Assembly (NCBI RefSeq): GCF_018362775.1
Contig: NZ_JAGYXY010000009.1
Location: 1-64,000, forward strand
Length of the DNA: 64,000 bases
Direction of reading: 5' to 3'
Origin: Alistipes montrealensis
GTDB lineage: Bacteria; Bacteroidota; Bacteroidia; Bacteroidales; Rikenellaceae
Notes under the pieces: generated by a model
The model's database searches: none
Seen by the model: the letters and a program-made list of their open reading frames with translations, nothing else
What the model was told of the DNA's origin: nothing
Position numbers and translations under genes: made by a program
Shown here: positions 1 to 8,939 of the stretch, in pieces
Numbering within the stretch: the stretch's first letter is position 1
Layout of the letters: each line of letters starts with the position of its first letter

Positions 1-1061
1 CGGCCCAAGCAAACGCTCCCGCGATCCAATTCCCGAAGCAATACGAAAACTTCGAGATGATTCTCGACTGGAAAACTCCTGGAGAAGCCGGTATCGCGGT
101 AAGGGCCATTCCGCAGATTCGTTTAGGCGGTGTGTCCGGTACGGGTATGCTGGCGGACGATAAAGGTGTTGCGGATGCCGATAACCGGCCGGGTAATTGG
201 AATACACTCTATGTAAAGGTCGTGGACGACCGTATCACCGTCTTCGAAAACGATGTGAAAATAGTCGAGAACGCCGTGATGACCAATCCGGATATGCCGG
301 GTGAACCCGTCAGTATCTGCGGTTGCATCGAACTGATTGCCGGCACGGCTCCCGTCGAATTCCGCAATGTATATGTAAACGAGCTGCCTTCGACGCCTGT
401 TTTCGAACTTTCGGCGGAAGAGGCTGCTGAAGGATTCGAGGTGCTTTTCGACGGTCGGTCGCTCCACAAATGGACCGGCAATACGACCAATTACGTGCCG
501 CTGAACGGTACGATCGATGTGACGGCGCAATACGGCGGCTCGGGCAACCTCTACACCAAGAAAGAGTACAGCGACTTCGTGCTGCGTTTCGAGTTCCGTT
601 TCATTCGGGAGGGCGTCAACAACGGTATCGGCATCCGCACGCCGATGGGCGTCGACGCTGCGTTCGAGGGGATGGAGATTCAGATTCTCGACCACGACGC
701 ACCGATTTACAAGGATATCAAAAACTACCAGCAGCATGGTTCGGTTTACGGTGTAATTGCAGCCAAACGTGTGAAATTCCCGCCGCTCGGTGATTGGAAC
801 GTGGAGGAAATCCGCGCCGTGGGCGATCGTATCACCGTGACGGTCAACGGCGAGGTGATTCTCGACGGCAACATCCGCGAAGCCTGCCAGGGCCATTGCG
901 TAGGCGACCCGGGCGAGAAGGGGAACCACTATATGATCGACCATCGGAATCATCCGGGACTGTTCAACAAGAGCGGTCACCTTGGTCTGCTGGGGCATGG
1001 CGCAGGTATTCAGTTCCGCAATCTGCGGGTGTTGGACCTGAGTGCTTCAGGGCGTAAATAG
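1..1061 (+). CDS. DUF1080 (3-keto-disaccharide hydrolase-like) protein, 5' end cut by window edge
   Basis: The reading frame is open from base 3 to the TAG at 1059-1061, so the start lies outside the window; 352 residues are visible. Two DUF1080-type jelly-roll domains can be recognised. The first is incomplete at the left edge. The second begins near the FEVLFDGRSLHKW motif (Phe-Asp-Gly followed by a Trp is typical) and includes the YSDFVLRFEFRF strand. Family knowledge: DUF1080 proteins of gut Bacteroidales cleave 3-keto-glycosides, and related jelly rolls bind carbohydrate. The next gene is a Gfo/Idh/MocA oxidoreductase, the kind of enzyme that makes or uses 3-keto sugars, so a shared pathway is a reasonable inference. 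The exact substrate cannot be read from the sequence. Confidence 0.85.
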   Translation, partial: AQANAPAIQFPKQYENFEMILDWKTPGEAGIAVRAIPQIRLGGVSGTGMLADDKGVADADNRPGNWNTLYVKVVDDRITVFENDVKIVENAVMTNPDMPGEPVSICGCIELIAGTAPVEFRNVYVNELPSTPVFELSAEEAAEGFEVLFDGRSLHKWTGNTTNYVPLNGTIDVTAQYGGSGNLYTKKEYSDFVLRFEFRFIREGVNNGIGIRTPMGVDAAFEGMEIQILDHDAPIYKDIKNYQQHGSVYGVIAAKRVKFPPLGDWNVEEIRAVGDRITVTVNGEVILDGNIREACQGHCVGDPGEKGNHYMIDHRNHPGLFNKSGHLGLLGHGAGIQFRNLRVLDLSASGRK

Positions 1062-1074
1062 GCCGAAAATCGTT

Positions 1075-1100
1075 GCCCGTCCGGATTTCTCCGGACGGGC
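1075..1100 (+). terminator. Hairpin between DUF1080 gene and oxidoreductase gene
   Basis: There is a perfect 11-bp inverted repeat (1075-1085 with 1090-1100) around a TTTC loop, 14 bases after the DUF1080 stop codon. Only a short T run follows (ggcggcttt), so it may attenuate or protect the mRNA end rather than terminate fully. Confidence 0.5.
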
Positions 1101-1233
1101 GGCGGCTTTCACCCCGTCCGCTTTTGACCGCCGCTGTCCGGAAGTGCGAATAACCGGGTTTGTCGAGCCCGGTTCCGTACGTTGCGGCTGTATCCGGAAT
1201 ATGTATGACTGTTCGAACATCTGTGAAGACCTG

Positions 1234-2499
1234 ATGAAAATTAAACCGGTCGTGTCCCGTCCTGTGAAGATCGCCGTGATCGGAGCCGGGAACCGGGCCG
1301 ACAAATACCTCGAATATGCCCGTCGTTATCCCGACCGGCTGCAACTCGTGGCCGTCGTCGAACTGAACGAGTTGCGCCGTCGTGCGATGGCCGACCGGTT
1401 CGGACTGCCGGAGGATCGCCGCTATGTGAATTACGACGATTTCTTTGCCGATCGTGTCGAGGCCGATATGGTGCTGGTTTCGACGCCGGAGAATGCCCAT
1501 TTCGACCCGGCCGTCAAGGCGATCGACGCCGGATACCACCTTCTGCTCGAAAAGCCGATTGCGCAGCGCCTGGACGAATGCCGTGAGATTGCGCGGCGCG
1601 CCCGGGAACGCGGAGTCCGGGTCGGAGTGTGCCATGTGCTGCGCTATCATCCTTATTTTGCCAAAATCCGGGAACTGGTCGCTTCCGGCGAGTTCGGACG
1701 GATCGTCTCCGTCAATCACATTGCATCGGTCGGATTGGACCGGGCTACGCACAGCTATGTGCGTGGGATTTTCCGCCGGGTGCGCGAAGCGAATCCCATC
1801 CTGCTGGCCAAATGCTGTCACGACATCGACTTCCTGTTGTGGCTGACCCGTTCGCGTTGTTCGAAACTCTCGTCGTTCGGATCGCTGCAATGGTTTCGGG
1901 CCGAGAATATTCCCGAAGGAGCCGGAGAACGGTGTCTCGACTGTAAAATCGAGCCCCAATGCCCCTTTTCGGCGCGCGATCTCTATTATGTCCGCCGGGA
2001 CTGGGTGGCCAGTTTCGACGTTCCCGAAGGGATGACCCTCGACGATGCCATTCTGGAAGAACTGCGTACGGGACTTTTCGGCCGCTGCGTCTACCGTTGC
2101 GATAACGATGTGGTGGATAGACAGTTGCTGTCGATGGAGATGGATGACGCGGTCGTCGTGAGCCTGTCGATGGAGATGTTCTCCAACGATGATTTCCGGC
2201 GGACGCATATCTGGATGACCGGCGGAGAGATCGACGGTGACGAGCGGACGCTTCGGGTCCGGAAGTTCCGCGGCGGTTATGAGCGGACATACGACTTTTC
2301 GGACATTGCCGGACAGCCTTTCCATGCCGGGGCCGACCTCTATCTGATCGACGATTTTATTCAGGCGCTCTACGACCCCGACCATGTTTTCCTGACTTCG
2401 ATCGAGGATTCGATCGAGAGCCACCGCATCTGTTACGAGGCCGAACGCAGCCGCCGGACGGGCGAAACGATTCGCATGGACGAATACCGTTTCCGATAA
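1234..2499 (+). CDS. Gfo/Idh/MocA family oxidoreductase
   Basis: 421-residue NAD(P)-dependent oxidoreductase. The N-terminal Rossmann fold carries AVIGAGNRAD, and the family EKP motif is present (LLLEKPIAQRLDE), whose Lys is a conserved catalytic residue. A Cys-rich insert (CLDCKIEPQCPF) in the C-terminal half marks a subfamily and might bind metal. The frame is open upstream to 1042, but homology starts at the ATG at 1234 (MKIKPVVSRPVKIAVIG); an in-frame ATG at 1201 is the alternative. It follows the DUF1080 gene on the same strand, with a hairpin between them. Family members oxidise sugars or reduce keto sugars; the pairing suggests 3-keto-glycoside metabolism, which is inference. Confidence 0.88.
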   Translation: MKIKPVVSRPVKIAVIGAGNRADKYLEYARRYPDRLQLVAVVELNELRRRAMADRFGLPEDRRYVNYDDFFADRVEADMVLVSTPENAHFDPAVKAIDAGYHLLLEKPIAQRLDECREIARRARERGVRVGVCHVLRYHPYFAKIRELVASGEFGRIVSVNHIASVGLDRATHSYVRGIFRRVREANPILLAKCCHDIDFLLWLTRSRCSKLSSFGSLQWFRAENIPEGAGERCLDCKIEPQCPFSARDLYYVRRDWVASFDVPEGMTLDDAILEELRTGLFGRCVYRCDNDVVDRQLLSMEMDDAVVVSLSMEMFSNDDFRRTHIWMTGGEIDGDERTLRVRKFRGGYERTYDFSDIAGQPFHAGADLYLIDDFIQALYDPDHVFLTSIEDSIESHRICYEAERSRRTGETIRMDEYRFR

Positions 2500-2532
2500 C
2501 TTACATTGCATAGACCGGGCAGAGCCGGTCGT

Positions 2533-2566
2533 AGCCGGAAGATTCGTTTTTCCGGCTGTTTTGTTT
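2533..2566 (+). terminator. Rho-independent terminator of the oxidoreductase gene
   Basis: An 8-bp stem (2533-2540 with 2550-2557) with a 9-base loop is followed by gttttgttt, 34 bases after the stop codon at 2499. Confidence 0.7.
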
Positions 2567-2625
2567 CCGGAGGTGTTGTTTTGTGCGGATCGGTTGCAGC
2601 CGGTTTTCGGAAAGATTGGTTGGAA

Positions 2626-2666
2626 CGAAAAAGAAAAATCCTTGTAACAAGCTTGTTACAAGGATT
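2626..2666 (-). terminator. Terminator downstream of tRNA-Thr, built from a perfect 30-bp palindrome
   Basis: Bases 2637-2666 are a perfect 30-bp palindrome (centre aag/ctt). Read on the minus strand it is followed directly by TTTTTCTTTTT (2626-2636), the layout of an intrinsic terminator. It lies 60 bases downstream of the tRNA-Thr 3' end. The plus strand has no T run, so it should act on the minus strand only. Confidence 0.75.
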
Positions 2667-2725
2667 ATGCAATTGATTTTCTGTTGAATGACACCCGCCT
2701 TCCGAAGGTTGTGTGTCGTCTTCTG

Positions 2726-2797
<72 letters not shown>

Positions 2798-2911
2798 AAC
2801 ATTTCTCTTTCGAGTGGTGCAAAAGTACACAAGAAAAATGAAAAGACCAAAAAATTGTACACTTTTCATAATTATTTTCTACCTTTACTACCAATTCATA
2901 ATAGAAATCAG

Positions 2912-3862
2912 ATGAAACGCATCTTAATAGTAGGCGCAGGCGGCCAGATCGGTTCCGAGCTGACAGTTTATTTGCGCAGTATTTACGGCGGCGGGAATGT
3001 CGTCGCAACCGATATGCGCGAGTGCAGGACGTTGGCCGAGGACGGTCCGTTCGAGGTGTTGAACGCCCTCGACGCGACGGCTATGGCCTCGGTCGTGGCC
3101 CGTTACCGCATCGATACGATTTTCAACCTCGTGGCCCTGCTGTCCGCCGTGGGCGAGCGCAATCCCCAGATGGCGTGGAACGTCAACATGGGGGCGCTCA
3201 ACAACTCGCTCGAAGTGGCCCGCCAGCACCATTGCGCGCTGTTCACCCCGTCGTCGATCGGCGCTTTCGGACCCTCGTCGCCCAAGGATTCGACGCCGCA
3301 GGATACGATCATGCAGCCGACGACGATCTACGGTATCTGCAAGGTCACAGGCGAACTGCTGGGCAACTATTACCACCATAAATACGGCGTCGACACCCGT
3401 TCGGTGCGTTTCCCGGGCATTATTTCGAGCGTCACGCTGCCCGGCGGCGGCACGACGGACTATGCGGTCGAAATTTACTACGAGGCGATTCGCAGCGGCC
3501 GGTTCACGTGTCCCGTTCCGTCAGACGTGTATATGGATATGATCTACATGCCCGACGCCCTGCGCGCCTGCGTCGAGTTGATGGAGGCCGACCCGGCGAC
3601 GCTCATCCACCGCAACAGCTTCAACCTCGCGTCGATGAGTTTTACGCCCGAGATCATCTGCGCCGAGATCAAAAAACGCCTGCCTGCATTCACGATGGAC
3701 TACAACGTCGATCCCGTGAAAAAGGAGATTGCCGAAAGCTGGCCCAATTCGCTGGACGACACCTGTGCCCGCGAGGAGTGGGGCTGGAAACCCGAATGGG
3801 ACCTTTCGCGCATGACCGACGACATGCTGGAGCATATCCGTATGAAACTGGCTGCGGAGTGA
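2912..3862 (+). CDS. NAD-dependent L-threonine 3-dehydrogenase, epimerase (SDR) type
   Basis: 316-residue extended short-chain dehydrogenase. It has the glycine-rich GAGGQIG at residues 8-14, the Tyr140-x-x-x-Lys144 catalytic pair in TTIYGICK and Ser114/115 in TPSSIGAFG. The closest family I recognise is the UDP-glucose-epimerase-like L-threonine dehydrogenase, which oxidises threonine to 2-amino-3-ketobutyrate. The frame is open upstream through the tRNA gene, but the ATG at 2912 begins the Rossmann fold directly (MKRILIVGAGG). No kbl (aminoketobutyrate CoA ligase) gene is next to it. It sits just beyond the divergent tRNA-Thr gene. Confidence 0.85.
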   Translation: MKRILIVGAGGQIGSELTVYLRSIYGGGNVVATDMRECRTLAEDGPFEVLNALDATAMASVVARYRIDTIFNLVALLSAVGERNPQMAWNVNMGALNNSLEVARQHHCALFTPSSIGAFGPSSPKDSTPQDTIMQPTTIYGICKVTGELLGNYYHHKYGVDTRSVRFPGIISSVTLPGGGTTDYAVEIYYEAIRSGRFTCPVPSDVYMDMIYMPDALRACVELMEADPATLIHRNSFNLASMSFTPEIICAEIKKRLPAFTMDYNVDPVKKEIAESWPNSLDDTCAREEWGWKPEWDLSRMTDDMLEHIRMKLAAE

Positions 3863-4037
3863 GTGATGTCGGGATAATTCCCCTCATCGCTGCCTCCGAA
3901 AACCGGGTCGGCGAGACCCTCCCGGCCTATCCTGCGGGAACGCTGCGGGTGACGAGGCCGCCGAAGTCATTATGTTTTACGCCGGGGCAGGGAATTTGCC
4001 TTTGTCCGAACCGATCGAATAACCGAAAATCGCAGCT

Positions 4038-4997
4038 ATGAAACGAATCGTCCGGAGCGTTGTTGTCCTTTTGGTGCTGTTGGCGGCAGCCATTGCCGGC
4101 GGCAGCCTTTACATGCTGTCCTATTCGCTCCGGCCCGATGCGACGATGCAGGCCAAGAATGCGTCGTCGTATGAATATATGTACGGCGAATATCCCTTCC
4201 TGCGGCCGTGGGTCGACAGCCTCGAATGTGCCGGGGCCCTGCGGGATACGGTGATCGCCGGGAGCGGAGGCGAGCGGCTGCATGCGCTCTATGCGGCGGC
4301 GCCCCGCCCGACGGACCGTACGGCGGTGATCGTTCACGGCTATACGGACAATGCCGTGCGGATGCTGATGATCGGTTACCTCTATAACCACGACCTGGGT
4401 TACAACATCCTGCTGCCGGACCTCAGTTATCATGGCCAGAGCGAAGGCCGGGCCATCCAGATGGGATGGAAGGACCGTCTCGACGTGCTGCGGTGGATGG
4501 ACGTTGCCAACGAAATCTTCGGCGGCCGTACCCGTATGGTGGTCCACGGAATTTCGATGGGCGCTGCGACGACGATGATGGTTGCGGGCGAAGCGCAGAA
4601 ACCCTATGTGAAATGTTTTGTCGAGGACTGCGGTTACACGAGCGTCCGGGATCAGTTTGCCAAGGAGCTGAAAGAGCAGTTCGGGCTTCCTGCGTTTCCG
4701 CTGCTCGACGTGGCCGGGTGGATGTGCGGCCTGAAATACGGTTGGACTTTTCGCGAGGCTTCGTCGCTGGAGCAGGTGCGAAAGAGCCGGCTTCCGATGC
4801 TGTTCATCCACGGCGATGCCGACGATTATGTGCCGACATCGATGGTTTACCCGCTCTACGAAGCCAAGCCCGGTGAAAAGGAGTTGTGGGTGGTTCCGGG
4901 AGCTTCGCACGCGAACTCGTACCGCGATAACCGGGAGGAATATACGCGCCGTGTCGGGGAGTTCGTGGGGAAATATATCGGTGACAAACCGGAGTGA
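4038..4997 (+). CDS. Membrane-anchored alpha/beta hydrolase
   Basis: 319-residue serine hydrolase. A hydrophobic N-terminal helix (about residues 5-28) is an anchor or uncleaved signal, so the catalytic domain should face the periplasm. The oxyanion region reads IVHGYTDN (98-105), the nucleophile elbow is HGISMG with Ser173, the acid is in HGDADDYVP (Asp262 likely) and the base is His291 in GASHANSY. It resembles the widespread Bacteroidetes esterase/peptidase-like hydrolases with 'alpha/beta hydrolase' annotation. The substrate is unknown. It is monocistronic as far as can be seen, with a 175-base gap before it and a GC-rich repeat after it. Confidence 0.85.
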   Translation: MKRIVRSVVVLLVLLAAAIAGGSLYMLSYSLRPDATMQAKNASSYEYMYGEYPFLRPWVDSLECAGALRDTVIAGSGGERLHALYAAAPRPTDRTAVIVHGYTDNAVRMLMIGYLYNHDLGYNILLPDLSYHGQSEGRAIQMGWKDRLDVLRWMDVANEIFGGRTRMVVHGISMGAATTMMVAGEAQKPYVKCFVEDCGYTSVRDQFAKELKEQFGLPAFPLLDVAGWMCGLKYGWTFREASSLEQVRKSRLPMLFIHGDADDYVPTSMVYPLYEAKPGEKELWVVPGASHANSYRDNREEYTRRVGEFVGKYIGDKPE

Positions 4998-5054
4998 ATT
5001 GAATAAAGACCGCGATTATATATTTTCATGTATCACCGTCCGAAGAGTACGTCA

Positions 5055-5120
5055 TCTCCCTCCCTGAGGGAGGGTTGGGGAGGGGTCGGATTTGTATGCG
5101 ACGCCGTAGGCGGCGACAAC
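5055..5120 (+). repeat. Two-hairpin GC-rich intergenic repeat, copy A
   Basis: The module is a C-run/G-run hairpin (ctccctccctgagggaggg), a G-rich spacer (ttggggaggggtcggatttg) and a second GC hairpin (acgccgtaggcggcg). The same order is found in copies B (5651-5718), D (35579-35660) and, inverted, C (8758-8834). It lies in the gap before the small Cys-rich gene. Confidence 0.65.
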
Positions 5121-5164
5121 GGGCGTCGACAGCGGGATTGGTCCAATGAAATACATAATTGCCA

Positions 5165-5623
5165 ATGAATTATAATATGGATAATTATAACTTGCAGCAG
5201 GCACAAGCCTTTTACCGGATTCTGGAGGAGGCTATCGGGAAACTTCCCGCCGACGTGCGTGCGAAACTTTACCGGCCGTGTGCCGTCAATTGTGTGAAAG
5301 ATGTCGTTCTGGCGGAGCTTCGCCGGCAGTTCGAGGAGTGCGGCTGCGACCTGGACAAGCAGTATGCGAAATACAACCGCTCGGAATATTTTTTTGCCGA
5401 CATCGTCGAGCCGGGACGGGTTTATGAGATCGGGTATCCCCGGTGTCTCTGTCCGCAGGTCGATGCCGGGTTCGTCGCGGCTCCGACCCATTGCGAATGT
5501 TCCCGCCAGAGCATCCTGTTTGTCTATGAGGAATTGATCCCGGATAAAACCGTCCGGGTGGAAACGCTGGGAACCGTTCTGGAGGGAGCTTCCGAGTGCC
5601 GCTTCCGGGTTGTGATTGAATAA
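5165..5623 (+). CDS. Small Cys-rich protein, possibly of the L-2-amino-thiazoline-4-carboxylate hydrolase-like family
   Basis: 152 residues from the ATG at 5165 (an ATG at 5177 is equally possible; there is no clear ribosome site). The sequence is cytosolic-looking, with an alpha-helical first half and a Cys-rich second half: CGCDLDKQY, YPRCLCPQVDAG, THCECSRQSILF, then ETLGTVLEGASECRFRVVIE. The last segment (a Leu-x-Gly...Cys-x-Phe strand) and the CxC pair resemble the L-2-amino-thiazoline-4-carboxylate hydrolase-like fold, but this rests on weak motif memory. The gene is bracketed by two same-orientation copies of a repeat (5055-5120 and 5651-5718), which could mark it as an inserted cassette. 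Confidence 0.6.
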   Translation: MNYNMDNYNLQQAQAFYRILEEAIGKLPADVRAKLYRPCAVNCVKDVVLAELRRQFEECGCDLDKQYAKYNRSEYFFADIVEPGRVYEIGYPRCLCPQVDAGFVAAPTHCECSRQSILFVYEELIPDKTVRVETLGTVLEGASECRFRVVIE

Positions 5624-5650
5624 AAACCGGTAAAACCGGTTGCGCGATGC

Positions 5651-5718
5651 GGCAAGTCCCCTCCTGAGGTGGGGATTTAGGAGTGGGTAAGATCTATAAA
5701 CGCGGCCGTTGGCCGCGA
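5651..5718 (+). repeat. Two-hairpin GC-rich intergenic repeat, copy B
   Basis: The module is cggcaagtcccctcctgagg, then tggggatttaggagtggg, an AT spacer, and a perfect 7-bp hairpin CGCGGCC-gtt-GGCCGCG. It has the same orientation as copy A. It lies between the convergent Cys-rich gene and fba. Confidence 0.65.
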
Positions 5719-5775
5719 GTGCGAGACTGCGAGACAGGCGGAACTGTCCGGCGATGCGGAAACGCAATGCAAAAC

Positions 5776-5809
5776 AAAAAGAGTTCAGACCAAAGCCTGA
5801 ACTCTTTTT
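5776..5809. terminator. Bidirectional terminator between the Cys-rich gene and fba
   Basis: A 13-bp stem aaaaagagttcag (5776-5788) pairs with ctgaactcttttt (5797-5809). It has A and T runs on both sides, so it can end transcription from both convergent directions. Confidence 0.85.
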
Positions 5810-5830
5810 GATTATGAACCGATCCTTGGA

Positions 5831-6823
5831 CTATGCCTTGCCGGCCGAACCGAGGACGTTCTCGCACTTGTGCTTGTAGAGCTTCTTCAGCTCGTCGCGT
5901 GCCGGACCCAGGTATTTGCGGGGGTCGAACTCGGCGGGCTGGTCTACGAAGATCTGACGGATGGCGGCGGTCATAGCCAGACGGCCGTCCGAGTCGATGT
6001 TGATCTTGCAAACGGCGCTCTTGGCAGCCTCACGCAGCTGCTCCTCGGGAATACCTACGGCATCCTTCAGCGCACCGCCGTGGGTGTTGATGATCTTCAC
6101 GTACTCCTGGGGAACCGACGACGATCCGTGCAGTACGATGGGGAAACCCGGGATCTGCTTCTCGATCTCCTTGAGGATGTCGAAACGCAAGGGGGGCGGA
6201 ACCAGGATGCCCTCGGCGTTGCGGGTGCACTGCTCGGGCTTGAACTTGTTGGCGCCGTGCGACGTGCCGATCGAGATGGCCAGCGAATCCACGCCGGTCT
6301 TCGATACGAAGTCTACGACCTCCTCGGGGCGCGTGTAGGTGTGGTGCTCGGCCGAAACCTCGTCTTCCACGCCGGCCAGTACGCCCAGCTCGCCCTCGAC
6401 CGTTACGTCGAACTTGTGGGCATATTCAACGACCTGCTTGGTGAGGGCTACGTTCTCCTCGTAGGGCAGGTGCGAACCGTCGATCATCACCGACGAGAAG
6501 CCCATGTCGATGCAGCTCTTGCACAGTTCGAACGAGTTGCCGTGGTCGAGGTGCAGTACGATGGGGATGTTCTTGCCGAGCTCCTTGGCATACTCGACCG
6601 CGCCCTGGGCCATGTAGCGCAGCAGCGTCTGGTTGGCATACTTGCGTGCGCCGGACGAAACCTGCAGGATTACGGGCGACGAAGCCTCGACGCAAGCCGC
6701 AACGATAGCCTGCATCTGCTCCATGTTGTTGAAGTTGAATGCCGGGATGGCATAACCGCCTTTGATGGCCTTGGCGAACATGTCGCGCGTGTTCACAAGA
6801 CCCAGATCTTTGTACGATACCAT
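5831..6823 (-). CDS. fba: Class II fructose-bisphosphate aldolase
   Basis: 330-residue zinc-dependent aldolase of glycolysis/gluconeogenesis, cleaving fructose-1,6-bisphosphate to DHAP and glyceraldehyde-3-phosphate in the cytoplasm. HLDHG (91-95) supplies the catalytic Asp93 and zinc ligand His94. The AISIGTSHG segment gives another zinc His. VLHGSSSVP and KINIDSD form the phosphate-binding part. The frame is open far upstream, but the conserved N terminus starts at the ATG at 6823 (MVSYKDLGLVNTRDMF). It is divergent from fumarase, with a promoter box at 6868-6875. Confidence 0.96.
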   Translation of the reverse strand: MVSYKDLGLVNTRDMFAKAIKGGYAIPAFNFNNMEQMQAIVAACVEASSPVILQVSSGARKYANQTLLRYMAQGAVEYAKELGKNIPIVLHLDHGNSFELCKSCIDMGFSSVMIDGSHLPYEENVALTKQVVEYAHKFDVTVEGELGVLAGVEDEVSAEHHTYTRPEEVVDFVSKTGVDSLAISIGTSHGANKFKPEQCTRNAEGILVPPPLRFDILKEIEKQIPGFPIVLHGSSSVPQEYVKIINTHGGALKDAVGIPEEQLREAAKSAVCKINIDSDGRLAMTAAIRQIFVDQPAEFDPRKYLGPARDELKKLYKHKCENVLGSAGKA

Positions 6824-6867
6824 AGTATTTGAATTATTAGTGAATTTATTGCACTCAAAAAACCGCA

Positions 6868-6875
6868 CAAATTTA
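6868..6875 (-). promoter_or_regulatory. Bacteroidetes -7 box (TAAATTTG) for fba
   Basis: The minus strand reads TAAATTTG, an exact TAnnTTTG match, 44 bases before the fba ATG. The TTG element expected about 19 bases upstream is only approximate (CTG). Confidence 0.55.
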
Positions 6876-6960
6876 CTAAAAATTCTAAATAACAGCCGTT
6901 TTTTGTGAAAAAAATAACAGCCCGGGCAGGAAATAGTTATGCAATCCGGATTGTTTTTTG

Positions 6961-6968
6961 TAAATTTG
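6961..6968 (+). promoter_or_regulatory. Bacteroidetes -7 box (TAAATTTG) for fumarase
   Basis: TAAATTTG is an exact TAnnTTTG match, 123 bases before the fumarase ATG, in the 268-base divergent gap. No good -33 TTG is seen at the usual spacing, so confidence is moderate. Confidence 0.45.
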
Positions 6969-7091
6969 CGGGGACTTTCCGGTGACGGGCAGAAACATTG
7001 CAGCAGGTTTTTGGCGGCATATCCGCCCCTGTTCCGGGTGGGATGCCGGTCTGAGGCGACAACACAAAACAAATAACATACATATTACGCT

Positions 7092-8705
7092 ATGGCAGAC
7101 TTTATTTATCAGGAGCCGTTCCCCGTGGGGGAAGACAAAACCAAGTACCGTCTTTTGACGAAGGAGTACGTGAAGGTCGTCGAGTGCGACGGACGCAAAA
7201 TCCTCAAGGTCGACCCCAAGGGCCTCGAACTGCTTTCGAAAGAGGCTTATGCCGACGTGTCGTTCTACCTGCGCTCCGCGCACCTCGAAAAGCTGCGCAA
7301 CATCCTCGAGGACCCCGAAGCCACCGACAACGACAAGTTCGTGGCCTACACGATGCTGCTGAACCAGGTCGTTTCGGCCGAAGGCGAACTGCCGACCTGC
7401 CAGGATACCGGCACGGCTATCTGCATCGGCCATAAGGGCGAGGACGTTTACACGGGGGCCGACGATGCCGAGTGTATCGCCAAAGGCGTTTACGAGACTT
7501 ATAAGGGCCGTAACCTGCGTTATTCGCAGGTCGTTCCGCAGACGATGACCGAAGAGAAAAACTCGGGTACGAACCTTCCCGCCCAGATCGACATCTACGG
7601 CGGCAAGCCCGGCATGGAATACGAATTCCTGTTCATCACCAAGGGCGGCGGTTCGGCCAACAAGACGTTCCTTTACCAGCAGACCAAGGCGCTCCTGAAC
7701 GAGGAGTCGCTCACGAAATTCATCAAACAGCATATCTTCGACCTCGGTACGTCGGCCTGTCCGCCTTACCACCTGGCGATCTGTATCGGCGGTACGTCGG
7801 CCGAGATGTGCCTCTCGACGGTGAAGAAGGCTTCGGCCGGTTACCTCGACGAACTGCCCACCTCGGGCAACGAGGGCGGCCGCTGCTTCCGCGACCTGGA
7901 GTGGGAGGAGAAGGTGTTGAAAATCTGCCAGCAGAGCGGCGTCGGCGCCCAGTTCGGCGGCAAATACCTCGTGCACGACGTGCGCGTGATCCGTGCCCCG
8001 CGCCATGCGGCTTCGTGTCCCGTGGCCATCGGCGTGAGCTGCTCGGCCGACCGTAACATCAAGGCCAAGATCACCCCGTCGGGCATCTTCCTCGAAGAAC
8101 TCGAAAAGAATCCCGCACGCTTCCTGCCGGCCGAGGCTCCCGCCATGTCGCCCGCTGTGGACATCGACCTCGACGAGGGCATGGACAAGGTGCGCGCGAT
8201 CCTTACGAAATACCCGATCAAGACGCGCCTGAACCTCCGCGGTACGCTGATCGTGGCCCGCGACATCGCCCATGCCCGCATCAAGCAGATGCTCGACGAA
8301 GGCAAGCCGATGCCCGAGTATTTCAAGAAGCACCCGGTTTACTATGCCGGCCCGGCCAAGACGCCCGAGGGTATGGCTTCGGGCTCGTTCGGTCCCACGA
8401 CGGCCGGACGTATGGACCCCTATGTGGATTTGTTCCAGTCGCAGGGCGGTTCGCTGGTAATGGTGGCCAAGGGCAACCGCACGCAGCAGGTTACCGATGC
8501 CTGCAAGAAATACGGCGGTTTCTACCTCGGTTCGATCGGCGGTCCGGCTGCGATCCTTGCCAAGAACTCCATCAAATCGGTCGAGGTCGTGGACTTCCCC
8601 GAACTGGGCATGGAGGCTGTGCGTAAGATCTATGTCGAGAACTTCCCGGCGTTCATCATCGTCGATGACAAAGGGAACGACTTTTTCGCCGACTTCAAGC
8701 ACTAG
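7092..8705 (+). CDS. fum: Class I fumarate hydratase (iron-sulfur)
   Basis: 537 residues, the usual single-chain length of FumA/FumB-type fumarases. The N-terminal alpha domain holds the 4Fe-4S cluster; the first cysteine is in [11 protein letters not shown], others in [12 protein letters not shown] and [11 protein letters not shown]. The C-terminal swivel domain includes [15 protein letters not shown] and [13 protein letters not shown]. It interconverts fumarate and malate and fits with the mdh gene at 12.3 kb and the succinate-forming branch typical of gut Bacteroidales. The start ATG at 7092 gives the family N terminus. A repeat copy (C) follows the gene. Confidence 0.95.
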   Translation: MADFIYQEPFPVGEDKTKYRLLTKEYVKVVECDGRKILKVDPKGLELLSKEAYADVSFYLRSAHLEKLRNILEDPEATDNDKFVAYTMLLNQVVSAEGELPTCQDTGTAICIGHKGEDVYTGADDAECIAKGVYETYKGRNLRYSQVVPQTMTEEKNSGTNLPAQIDIYGGKPGMEYEFLFITKGGGSANKTFLYQQTKALLNEESLTKFIKQHIFDLGTSACPPYHLAICIGGTSAEMCLSTVKKASAGYLDELPTSGNEGGRCFRDLEWEEKVLKICQQSGVGAQFGGKYLVHDVRVIRAPRHAASCPVAIGVSCSADRNIKAKITPSGIFLEELEKNPARFLPAEAPAMSPAVDIDLDEGMDKVRAILTKYPIKTRLNLRGTLIVARDIAHARIKQMLDEGKPMPEYFKKHPVYYAGPAKTPEGMASGSFGPTTAGRMDPYVDLFQSQGGSLVMVAKGNRTQQVTDACKKYGGFYLGSIGGPAAILAKNSIKSVEVVDFPELGMEAVRKIYVENFPAFIIVDDKGNDFFADFKH

Positions 8706-8757
8706 AACGGATCGACGATTCTGATTTGTGCCTTTTTTAGGATCGGGACACCGTGAT

Positions 8758-8834
8758 TGCCGCCTGTGGCGCCGTGTGAAAATCCGACCCGCCCCAACCC
8801 CTGCCCGAGGCAGGGGCTTAGGGGCCCGGGCGGC
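8758..8834 (-). repeat. Two-hairpin GC-rich intergenic repeat, copy C (inverted)
   Basis: Read on the plus strand: gccgcctgtggcgccgtg, then aaaatccgacccgcccc, then the hairpin cccctgcccgaggcagggg. The order and sequence match the reverse complement of copy A. It sits between fumarase and batD. Confidence 0.6.
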
Positions 8835-8939
8835 AGGATCGGCGTTTTGAACGGTCGTCGTTAATTAGTCGCATGAAAAAATACTAAAGGGCAAAACTTT
8901 ACGTTGTAAAATCGGATAAACGATTTTATTGCAGGCTCA

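Noticed and set aside
5831..7072. Upstream extension of the fba frame by 83 codons
   Set aside because: The extension crosses the divergent promoter region; the conserved aldolase N terminus starts at 6823.
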